5,866 nucleotides of DNA from contig DHEX01000108.1 of NCBI GenBank assembly GCA_002400085.1, forward strand, positions 1 through 5,866, written 5' to 3'. The stretch comes from Clostridiaceae bacterium UBA4839. Lineage in GTDB: Bacteria > Bacillota > Clostridia > Clostridiales > Caloramatoraceae. The translations under genes were made by a program, and so were the position numbers. Below, one piece after another: positions 1 to 4,701 of this stretch (position 1 is its first letter; the number at the start of each line of letters is the position of its first letter). Below the pieces are notes generated by a model that saw only the letters and a program-made list of their open reading frames with translations, searched no databases and was not told the origin of the DNA.

Positions 1-33
1 GTACAGACAAAGGAATAAAAAAGGGACAATAGG

Positions 34-80
34 TTTGCAAGGCTATTATCTCTATAAAATATATAATATTCCCTTGCAAA
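34..80 (+). promoter_or_regulatory. Inverted repeat around a -10 box ahead of the AlbA_2 gene
   Basis: TTTGCAAGG (34-42) and CCTTGCAAA (72-80) are a perfect 9-bp inverted repeat with centres 38 bp apart. Between them sits a consensus TATAAT (62-67). TTGCAA (35-40) could serve as a -35 element but the 21-bp spacer is too long for an ordinary sigma-A promoter, so an activator or a different -35 may be involved. The arrangement, two operator-like half sites bracketing a -10 box just ahead of a gene with a winged helix, suggests autoregulation. The repeats are seen directly; the operator role is inferred. Confidence 0.45.
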
Positions 81-104
81 TACTATTATACGAGGAGGGA
101 TATT

Positions 105-1391
105 ATGAAGTTATATGAAAGTGAAACAGTTGAATTGAAGGAAATTTATACACCAAATTTAAAGAAAGAAATTATTTCCTTTGCAAATACAAACGGTGGG
201 ACAATCTATATTGGCGTACAAGACAATGGAGAAATTGTTGGTATTGATAATGCTGACTTTGTAATGCAACAGATATCAAATTCTTTAAGAGATAGTATTC
301 GTCCTGATGTTTCTATGTTTACTAATATTGAGCTATTGCAAGAAGAAAATAAGTTTTTTATTAAACTAACTGTTAGCCCAGGTACGAAAAAGCCTTATTA
401 CCTATCAGATAAGGGACTTAAACCAGCAGGCGTATATGTTAGAAGTGGAACAACATCTGTCCCAGCATCTGAAGATGCTATTCGCATGATGATAAAAATG
501 ACAGATGGTGATTCATTTGAAACAAATCGTTCTCTAGTTCAGGAGTTGACTTTTAATACACTAGATGAAGAATTGAGAAAAAGAGGTTTGGAATTTACAA
601 AAATTCAAATGAAAAATTTAGGTATTCTTTCTGATGATGATATTTATACAAATATGGGACTACTTGTTTCAGATCAATGTAAACATTCTATTAAATTTGC
701 AATTTTTCAAGGCACAGATAAGTTAGTGTTTAGGGATAGAAAAGAATTTACTGGCTCCATATTCGCTCAGCTTATGGATGCATATAAAACTATTGACTTT
801 TATAATGGTACAAAAGCAACCTTTCATGATTTACTGCGCACGGATGAAAGGGATTATCCAGAAGAGGCTGTTCGTGAAGCTTTGCTGAATGCTATCGTTC
901 ACAGGGACTATTCTTTTAGCGGCAGCACATTTATAAATTTATACTCTGACCGTTTAGAGATTATCTCTTTAGGTGGGTTGGTACCTGGTTTATCATTAGA
1001 GGCAGCTATGATGGGAGCATCTCAACCTAGAAATGAAAAACTTGCAAACCTATTTTATAGAATGAGGTTTATTGAGGCATATGGAACAGGTATTAGTAAG
1101 ATCATTAGCTGTTACAAAGGTTTACCTGTCCAACCGAAGTTTGAAAATGCAGAGGGCGCATTTCGGGTTGTGCTACCTAACATACATGCACAAAAGTTAA
1201 GCACAGAAAATGAAAAGTATTTACCAATACTCAGATTATTTGAAAAGCAAAAAGAAATTACTCGAAGGGATGTTGAGGAAACTTTAGGGATTGGTACAAC
1301 TCATGCAATTAATATGCTCAGAGAAATGTTGGATAAGGATTTGATTAGTAAAGTTGGGGGTGGTAGACTCACAAGGTATGTGCTAAAATAA
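105..1391 (+). CDS. AlbA_2/Schlafen-like DNA-binding protein with GHKL-type ATPase domain and C-terminal winged helix
   Basis: 428-residue cytosolic protein of the family often annotated as putative DNA-binding or RecG-like transcriptional regulator; it lacks RecG helicase motifs. Residues about 1-125 form the AlbA_2 (Schlafen-like) domain: an early ELKE, then FANTNGGTIYIGVQDNG at 27-43. Residues about 245-360 match the HATPase_c_4 type: REALLNAIVHRDY at 257-269 carries the N and HRD-like residues of the N box, followed by SDRLEI and the GTGI motif at 327-330. Residues about 370-428 look like a winged helix-turn-helix ending in a GGGR wing. The start is fixed by GAGGAGGG (92-99), five bases before the ATG. 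Full length for the family, no disruption. Members are usually thought to be transcription regulators; some sit in defence islands. Family assignment is strong; the actual target is unknown. Confidence 0.9.
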   Translation: MKLYESETVELKEIYTPNLKKEIISFANTNGGTIYIGVQDNGEIVGIDNADFVMQQISNSLRDSIRPDVSMFTNIELLQEENKFFIKLTVSPGTKKPYYLSDKGLKPAGVYVRSGTTSVPASEDAIRMMIKMTDGDSFETNRSLVQELTFNTLDEELRKRGLEFTKIQMKNLGILSDDDIYTNMGLLVSDQCKHSIKFAIFQGTDKLVFRDRKEFTGSIFAQLMDAYKTIDFYNGTKATFHDLLRTDERDYPEEAVREALLNAIVHRDYSFSGSTFINLYSDRLEIISLGGLVPGLSLEAAMMGASQPRNEKLANLFYRMRFIEAYGTGISKIISCYKGLPVQPKFENAEGAFRVVLPNIHAQKLSTENEKYLPILRLFEKQKEITRRDVEETLGIGTTHAINMLREMLDKDLISKVGGGRLTRYVLK

Positions 1392-1418
1392 ACAAACCTA
1401 ATCATGTAGGTTTTGTTC
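1391..1418 (+). terminator. Stem-loop directly after the AlbA_2 stop codon
   Basis: AAACCTA (1394-1400) pairs with TAGGTTT (1407-1413) over a 6-nt loop, and AAC (1391-1393) can extend the stem to GTT (1415-1417) past one bulged T. It overlaps the stop codon and is T-rich on its 3' side. Weak, AU-rich intrinsic terminator candidate. Confidence 0.45.
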
Positions 1419-1420
1419 TT

Positions 1421-1466
1421 AGAGGGAAGATTGGTTTGCTCGTTGCCTCCCTCTTCTCCTTTTTTT
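1421..1466 (+). terminator. Second intrinsic terminator candidate after the AlbA_2 gene
   Basis: AGAGGGA (1421-1427) pairs perfectly with TCCCTCT (1448-1454); the loop is 20 nt and can close partly on itself. A run of seven Ts follows at 1460-1466, five bases beyond the stem. Together with the preceding hairpin it separates the AlbA_2 gene from the next promoter. Confidence 0.6.
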
Positions 1467-1472
1467 GAAGTA

Positions 1473-1501
1473 TTGACAGTTTTCCTAATTTACATTATAA
1501 A
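1473..1501 (+). promoter_or_regulatory. Sigma-A type promoter for the DUF6429-like gene
   Basis: TTGACA (1473-1478) is a perfect -35 hexamer, followed by a 17-bp spacer and TATAAA (1496-1501) as -10. Transcription would start near 1508 and give a leader of about 170 nt before the DUF6429-like gene. It lies immediately after a terminator and outside the duplicated 135-bp segment, so the first DUF6429 copy is driven by a promoter that need not be that of the second copy. Confidence 0.7.
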
Positions 1502-1541
1502 AAAGCAGATTATTTAATCTTACACGAGCATTAAAAGTGAA

Positions 1542-1590
1542 TTTATTTTGATGTTTTTGAATAAAATCAGAATGGTTTATTTTGACGTTT
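1542..1590. repeat. 15-bp direct repeat in the leader
   Basis: TTTATTTTGATGTTT (1542-1556) and TTTATTTTGACGTTT (1576-1590) differ at one base and lie 34 bp apart, just downstream of the promoter and ending five bases before the 135-bp repeat begins. They could be a protein-binding pair or a chance feature of AT-rich DNA. Confidence 0.35.
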
Positions 1591-1594
1591 AACA

Positions 1595-1614
1595 CTTATA
1601 AAAAGATATTGTAG
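1595..1614 (+). pseudogene. Relic of the last codons of a pRiA4b ORF-3 family gene
   Basis: These 20 bases are identical to the last 20 coding bases of the pRiA4b-family gene at 4702-5751, encoding its final residues (YKKIL) and TAG stop. No homology to that gene is seen upstream of 1595 and no open frame leads into it. It marks the left edge of the duplicated segment, so the first DUF6429 copy once followed a pRiA4b-family gene or was copied from such a place. Confidence 0.65.
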
Positions 1615-1654
1615 TATGGTGAGCGACATAAAAATTTTATAACCATAAAGTCGC
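1615..1654 (+). promoter_or_regulatory. Pseudoknot-like RNA leader ahead of DUF6429, copy 1
   Basis: TATGGT (1615-1620) is complementary to ACCATA (1642-1647), and GCGAC (1623-1627) to GTCGC (1650-1654). The order a-b-a'-b' is that of an H-type pseudoknot. An alternative fold joins TTTAT (1636-1640) to ATAAA (1645-1649) across an AACC loop and stacks it on the GCGAC/GTCGC stem with an 8-nt bulge, which excludes TATGGT/ACCATA. It ends 14 nt before the GAGGAG ribosome binding site, so it could modulate translation. Complementarity is seen; RNA folding and function are inferred. Confidence 0.4.
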
Positions 1655-1679
1655 AATTTTACTATGAAGAGGAGAGATT

Positions 1680-1946
1680 ATGATGGATAAGACTAACCCA
1701 GAGAAGGCAGTTAAAGAATTGACTATGCTGCTGATGTATTTAACAAGGTTTAATGAAGGGGGCCGTTTTGAATCAGATTTGGATATGGCTTGGAAGGGAT
1801 ATGATTTTGGTATTATCAATAAATTGGCTGAGGAAGACTATATCCGACAGGGAAGCTTCCGTTCCAAATCCGTAGCAATTACAGATAAAGGCATGAAATT
1901 ATCACGAGAACTATTGGATAAATACAATATATCAGATTGGAAGTAG
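1680..1946 (+). CDS. Small DUF6429-like protein
   Basis: 88-residue soluble protein resembling the DUF6429 family. I recognise the pattern LLMYLTRF near residue 20, AWKGYDFGIINKLAEEDYI near 38-56, and KSVAITDKG near 63-71. These correspond to the family's conserved YLT, WKG-DW and KSV-LT-EG blocks. The layout resembles a small winged-helix fold, but this is inference and the family has no established function. GAGGAG (1669-1674) lies five bases before the first ATG (1680) and eight before the adjacent second ATG (1683); either start is possible and the second has the more usual spacing. A promoter at 1473-1501 can drive it. The start region recurs exactly at 5817, downstream of the pRiA4b-family gene, suggesting these two families form an operonic pair. 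Confidence 0.85.
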   Translation: MMDKTNPEKAVKELTMLLMYLTRFNEGGRFESDLDMAWKGYDFGIINKLAEEDYIRQGSFRSKSVAITDKGMKLSRELLDKYNISDWK

Positions 1947-2008
1947 ATATAAGCAGAAAAAATGCACTTGTAGGTCGACTTGCTTCTAAAATATACTCCA
2001 TTATAAAA

Positions 2009-2030
2009 GGTACTAACTGTCCTTAGTATT
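2009..2030. other. Short stem-loop between DUF6429 and GNAT genes
   Basis: TACTAA (2011-2016) pairs with TTAGTA (2023-2028) across a 6-nt CTGTCC loop, extendable by two G-T pairs. No T run follows directly (six Ts occur only at 2047-2052), so a terminator role is doubtful; an operator or an mRNA end structure is possible. Confidence 0.35.
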
Positions 2031-2104
2031 GCTATGTTATGTGTGCTTTTTTAATTTTGCTTTTTCTAATAATATTGAGATTTCAGTATAGAAAGGTTGA
2101 TAAT

Positions 2105-2629
2105 ATGCTTGAATTAATACGGAGAAATGTCATATATGTAAATGGGTATAAAGAATACTGTCAAGAATTTTGGGATCATGACATTCGCTATTTTCGACCT
2201 ACAAATCCTGAGTTGATTGATGAAACCTGGTTTGAAAGAACTAAAAGCTGGTATGATAAAAAAGAGTTGGGATTGATTCCTGGTCAACCTGTGAGTTTTC
2301 ATTACTGGGCAGTCGATGGGGATAATTTTGTTGGTGAATTCCAATTGCGAACAGAACTGTCGGAGGAAGTCATGACCGGAATAGGAAGTATCGGCTATTC
2401 TGTTCGTATAACTGAACAGGGAAAAGGTTATGGAACAGAAATATTAAGGAAAGGACTTGCTATAGCAAGAGACCACCATCTTGAAAAAGTCTTACTTACG
2501 ATCAACGATCAAAACACAGTATCAGCACATATATGTGAAAAACTTGGTGGCGTGCTAATGGATAGAATCCTTGCTTATAATAAAGATGAGGGCGAACATA
2601 TCATGCGCAGGTATTGGATTTATCTATAG
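2105..2629 (+). CDS. GNAT family N-acetyltransferase (COG3981-like)
   Basis: 174-residue acetyl-CoA dependent N-acetyltransferase; the acceptor is unknown. The acetyl-CoA pyrophosphate-binding motif A is clear: GSIGYSVR strand at 94-101, then QGKGYG at 105-110, matching Q/R-x-x-G-x-G/A. It is followed by helix TEILRKGLAIAR and the strand VLLTI. N137 and S140 in NDQNTVSAHICEKLGG are the usual motif B residues. The C-terminal RRYWIYL matches the predicted-acetyltransferase group COG3981 as I recall it. The start is ATG 2105, preceded at 8 nt by AGAAAGG (2090-2096). An in-frame ATG at 2039 would add 22 hydrophobic residues but has no ribosome binding site. Full length for a single-domain GNAT. 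It stands alone, 158 bp after DUF6429, with copy 1 of the ~98-bp repeat 34 bp downstream of its stop. Confidence 0.9.
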   Translation: MLELIRRNVIYVNGYKEYCQEFWDHDIRYFRPTNPELIDETWFERTKSWYDKKELGLIPGQPVSFHYWAVDGDNFVGEFQLRTELSEEVMTGIGSIGYSVRITEQGKGYGTEILRKGLAIARDHHLEKVLLTINDQNTVSAHICEKLGGVLMDRILAYNKDEGEHIMRRYWIYL

Positions 2630-2663
2630 TTACAAAATGAGCATAATATGAAGCTCTACAAAT

Positions 2664-2762
2664 TTCCAATTTGTCAATGAGATTATGAGTACAATCTGAA
2701 TTTGAAGTTAAGACGCATCTTTCCTTTATACGAATATAGTGGATATGTTCACGCCTACTGAT
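2664..2762. repeat. ~98-bp imperfect direct repeat, copy 1
   Basis: Aligns with 4568-4664 at about 90% identity: the first 51 bases differ only at 2690 (t against c), the middle is variable with a net 2-bp length difference, and the last 31 bases differ at three positions. It begins 34 bp after the GNAT stop codon. Its first half reads, in one frame, a short tail (NEIMSTI then stop) shared by both copies, and its second half reads LYEYSGYVHAY then stop. It may be a mosaic of old gene ends. Confidence 0.9.
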
Positions 2763-2763
2763 A

Positions 2764-2865
2764 GTGCTAAAAATGCAGTGTTTCCGGGACGGTCTGAAAG
2801 ATATTCATTCTATCCCATCAAGCCACGTGGAAACAGTATGTTTTATGTCACGTAAAAAGTCTTGA
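2764..2865 (+). pseudogene. Relic resembling the C-terminal tail of RlmD/RumA methyltransferase; possible integration scar
   Basis: The frame ending at TGA 2863-2865 encodes SSHVETVCFMSRKKS. HVETV followed by two or three hydrophobic residues and SR is the well-known carboxy end of 23S rRNA (uracil-C5) methyltransferases of the RlmD/RumA type. The residues just upstream (KDIHSIPS) only poorly match the usual VDMFPHT, and no catalytic part of the enzyme is present. The 3' end of rumA is an established integration site of some conjugative elements, so the CACGTGGAAAC at 2824-2834 may be an attachment-site remnant. The match to the tail is seen; the scar interpretation is inference. Confidence 0.5.
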
Positions 2866-2946
2866 TACAAGGGCATTTACAAACAGGGTGTTTTTGAGTA
2901 AACTATAAAAAAGTGTGCTTTTACAGTCTGCGGAAACATGTCAAGT

Positions 2947-3052
2947 CATTCATAATGTACGGAGCTTGAAAAAACCGAGCCAATAGTCAAGTTGATATTA
3001 TGAATGTTAAACCCTCAAAAAGTATCGAGGGTTGAGCGGACATTATGAATGT
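2947..3052 (+). promoter_or_regulatory. Repeat-rich leader upstream of the 236-aa gene
   Basis: CATTCATAATGT (2947-2958) and ACATTATGAATG (3040-3051) are a perfect 12-bp inverted repeat. ATTATGAATGT also occurs as an exact 11-bp direct pair at 2997-3007 and 3042-3052. Between the direct copies, AACCCTC (3010-3016) and GAGGGTT (3027-3033) form a 7-bp hairpin with a 10-nt loop and no T run. The last copy ends two bases before the ribosome binding site AAAGGAG (3055-3061). This may be an operator or translation-control element. Confidence 0.45.
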
Positions 3053-3070
3053 AGAAAGGAGCCCATACTC

Positions 3071-3781
3071 ATGAATGTAATTATACGTCTTGGAGACGGT
3101 AAGTATTATTGTTCAGCAGTTTTTGGATATTATGATGATAACGAGACCGATAAATATAGTTATGATATGTATTATATTGTTTTTAATCAGGAAAAGACAA
3201 AATTGATAAAACAACCACTGTTTAATCCAAAAATTTACCCGCAATTAGATAAGACAGTGCTTGTTTTTGATGGTGATCAAACAAATTGGATAGTGAATAA
3301 AAATGGATATGGTGGCGTAGATTTTCTGCCTAAAGAAAATGCTCTGCATATTATTGAAAGCGGCATAATGCCCTCAAATTTGCTAAACAAGTGCCTTTTG
3401 CTGGAAGTCCCAGATAACTTCGAAGGTTATCATGAAATAATAGATTCAAAAGATGTGGATAATCTCATGTGGGTTTCAGGAGGTTTTCATGACGCGGTAA
3501 TATCAAAACAGGAAGGAAAGAAAGATGGCTCGCTTAGTGTACTGTTTGATGGGATATGGGGATGCTCCATAGAACTTATTTTTAGTGGTGATGTATCATA
3601 TTGCACAGATAGCAGAAATTCGGATCAATGCGACGACCCATATTGGTTTGGTTCCACATTGATACTTAAAGACGGGTACAAGATATTTATTGATGACGAT
3701 GATGTAGCTATTGAAGATGTAAATAACGATTATTGCTGGTTTAAAGCTAAGGCAATGGAATATCGTATTATACCAGAATAG
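3071..3781 (+). CDS. Unrecognised 236-residue protein with FHD and WGC motifs
   Basis: I do not recognise a named family. The protein is soluble, acidic and rich in aromatic residues, with no signal peptide or membrane segment. It appears to have two parts: residues 1-115, beginning MNVIIRLGDGKYYC, and residues about 131-236, with WVSGGFHD (134-141), LFDGIWGC (158-165), DPYWFGST (189-196), an Asp run DDDD (208-211) and YCWFKAKAMEYRII (221-234). The clustered aromatic and acidic residues resemble the style of small immunity or cargo proteins, but this is only an impression. The start is ATG 3071, nine bases after AAAGGAG (3055-3061). A TTG at 3032 would extend the frame by 13 residues but runs through that ribosome binding site. 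It is followed by a stem-loop. Coding status is well supported by length and ribosome binding site. Confidence 0.85.
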   Translation: MNVIIRLGDGKYYCSAVFGYYDDNETDKYSYDMYYIVFNQEKTKLIKQPLFNPKIYPQLDKTVLVFDGDQTNWIVNKNGYGGVDFLPKENALHIIESGIMPSNLLNKCLLLEVPDNFEGYHEIIDSKDVDNLMWVSGGFHDAVISKQEGKKDGSLSVLFDGIWGCSIELIFSGDVSYCTDSRNSDQCDDPYWFGSTLILKDGYKIFIDDDDVAIEDVNNDYCWFKAKAMEYRIIPE

Positions 3782-3787
3782 AAAATT

Positions 3788-3820
3788 CCCTGCCAGCTAT
3801 TGCAGTTGACGGGGCTTCTT
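3788..3820 (+). terminator. Stem-loop after the 236-aa gene
   Basis: CCCTG (3788-3792) pairs with CGGGG (3810-3814), and after one mismatch CAGCT (3794-3798) pairs with AGTTG (3804-3808), closing a 5-nt loop. Each arm includes a G-T pair. CTTCTT follows rather than a pure T run, so termination may be partial. It begins six bases after the stop codon. Confidence 0.5.
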
Positions 3821-3822
3821 AA

Positions 3823-4016
3823 TGCTTGCGATTAGTATTTGATGTTGATTGTGATGCAAGATTTGAATGTGATTTTGAAATGGTCATTGTGGACTTCGTA
3901 CGCTCCATTACTTCGAATATATTGCATTTAATTTTCTTGATCCTGAAACATCAGTTAAACGATTGAATAGAATTGAAAAAGGTATACTGGGCCTAGATGA
4001 AATGTCAGGGCGATAA
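3823..4016 (+). pseudogene. Frameshifted relic of an unidentified gene
   Basis: Two protein-like stretches lie in different frames. The first (open from 3823) reads LVFDVDCDARFECDFEMVIV. The second (frame of 3891) reads LHYFEYIAFNFLDPETSV and continues to EKGILGLDEMSGR with a TAA stop at 4014-4016. Neither has a start codon with a ribosome binding site, and the switch falls near 3880-3900, so a single-base indel in a decayed C-terminal gene fragment is the simplest reading. I do not recognise the family. It sits directly ahead of the Nudix gene. Confidence 0.45.
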
Positions 4017-4043
4017 ATAGTAATTTATGGAGGAAAAACTATA

Positions 4044-4565
4044 ATGGAATTATGGGATATATATGATATTGCAAGAAATAAAACAAATAGGACAATGGTT
4101 CGGGGAGCAGATTTTAATAAAGGCGATTATCATATGGTTGTTCACATTTGCATATTCAATTCGAAGGGTGAAATGCTAATTCAACAAAGACAGCCATTTA
4201 AAGAAGGTTGGTCTAATATGTGGGATATTACAGTTGGGGGAAGTGCGATTAAAGGGGACACTAGCCAAATGGCCGCGGAAAGAGAATTGATGGAAGAATT
4301 AGGAGTTAAAATTAGTCTGCAGAATATAAGACCTTATCTTACAATTAATTTTGATAATGGATTTGATGATATATATTTAATTCAAAAGGACATTGATATT
4401 GCTGATTTAACTTTACAGTATGAAGAAGTTCAGTGTGTAAAATGGGCTTCAAAAGAAGAGATTTTTTCCATGATAGATAGTGGTGAATTTATTCCGTATT
4501 ACCAAAGTTTAATACAATTATTTTTTGATATTAAAAATCGATATGGATGTCATCAAACAATATAA
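4044..4565 (+). CDS. Nudix hydrolase
   Basis: 173-residue cytosolic Mg-dependent hydrolase of nucleoside diphosphates linked to another moiety; the substrate cannot be read from sequence. The Nudix box spans residues 66-88: G66, then D72 where the consensus has Glu, then R80-E81-L82-x-E84-E85-x-G87-V88, so the metal-binding Glu residues are intact. The N-terminus (MELWDIYDIARNKTNRTMVRG) and MWDITVGGSA before the box are typical of the isopentenyl-diphosphate-isomerase-like Nudix group common in Firmicutes. As I recall it, GDTS in place of GETS is frequent there. The ATG is preceded at 10 nt by GGAGG (4029-4033). The gene stands alone, with a gene relic before it and copy 2 of the ~98-bp repeat starting two bases after its stop. 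House-cleaning or resistance-type cargo is plausible but unproven. Confidence 0.94.
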   Translation: MELWDIYDIARNKTNRTMVRGADFNKGDYHMVVHICIFNSKGEMLIQQRQPFKEGWSNMWDITVGGSAIKGDTSQMAAERELMEELGVKISLQNIRPYLTINFDNGFDDIYLIQKDIDIADLTLQYEEVQCVKWASKEEIFSMIDSGEFIPYYQSLIQLFFDIKNRYGCHQTI

Positions 4566-4567
4566 AA

Positions 4568-4664
4568 TTCCAATTTGTCAATGAGATTATGAGCACAATC
4601 TGAATTTGAAGTTAAGACCACCTTTTTTTATATGAATATGGTGGATATATTCACGCCTACCGAT
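4568..4664. repeat. ~98-bp imperfect direct repeat, copy 2
   Basis: Counterpart of 2664-2762. It starts two bases after the Nudix stop codon and ends 37 bp before the pRiA4b-family start. In this copy CCACC (4618-4622) and GGTGG (4640-4644) can pair across a T-rich 17-nt loop; copy 1 lost this pairing through substitutions and the length change. The two copies enclose a 1.9-kb segment with the 236-aa and Nudix genes. Confidence 0.9.
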
Positions 4665-4701
4665 GTAATATTAAAAAATAATTGGAGGAGGATAAAATAA
4701 G

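Larger units (their letters stand above)
1595..1729. repeat. 135-bp exact direct repeat, copy 1
   Basis: Identical base for base to 5732-5866 (offset 4137). It holds the tail of a pRiA4b-family gene, the structured intergenic leader, the ribosome binding site and the first 50 bases of the DUF6429-like gene. The left limit is sharp (1594 a against 5731 g). The right limit is unknown because the other copy is cut by the window edge. Confidence 0.95.
2630..3070. other. 441-bp gap: repeat, methyltransferase relic and leader
   Basis: No intact gene is visible on either strand. From left to right it holds copy 1 of the ~98-bp repeat (2664-2762), a short frame ending like the RlmD methyltransferase (2764-2865), an AT-rich stretch with no clear signal (2866-2946), and a leader with inverted and direct repeats and a hairpin (2947-3052) before the ribosome binding site at 3055-3061. 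No convincing sigma-A promoter with normal spacing was found for the gene at 3071. Confidence 0.6.

Noticed and set aside
2..115. Open frame from the window start in the second frame
   Set aside because: It covers the promoter-like element, inverted repeat and ribosome binding site of the AlbA_2 gene and overlaps its start; no recognisable protein end.
1637..1819. Minus-strand open frame of 60 codons
   Set aside because: Lies over the DUF6429-like gene and its leader, has no ribosome binding site and a low-complexity hydrophobic translation; shadow of the + strand gene.
1951..1985. AAGCA/TGCTT hairpin after the DUF6429 gene
   Set aside because: Five pairs over a 25-nt loop and no T run; too weak to call.
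2039..2104. GNAT start at 2039 giving a hydrophobic N-terminal segment
   Set aside because: No ribosome binding site before 2039, while AGAAAGG stands 8 nt ahead of ATG 2105, and cytosolic GNATs of this group start at MLEL.
2114..2344. Minus-strand open frame of 76 codons
   Set aside because: Antisense to the GNAT gene, no family signal and no ribosome binding site.
2909..2922. AAAAG/CTTTT hairpin as a terminator
   Set aside because: Only five AU-rich pairs with a short T stretch belonging to the stem itself; expected by chance in AT-rich DNA.
3032..3070. TTG start for the 236-aa gene
   Set aside because: The extension is translated leader sequence that runs through the AAAGGAG ribosome binding site serving ATG 3071.
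2664..4664. Integron attC sites at the ~98-bp repeats
   Set aside because: GTTAAGAC resembles part of an attC core, but the paired RYYYAAC core and the long imperfect palindrome are missing and no integron integrase is present.
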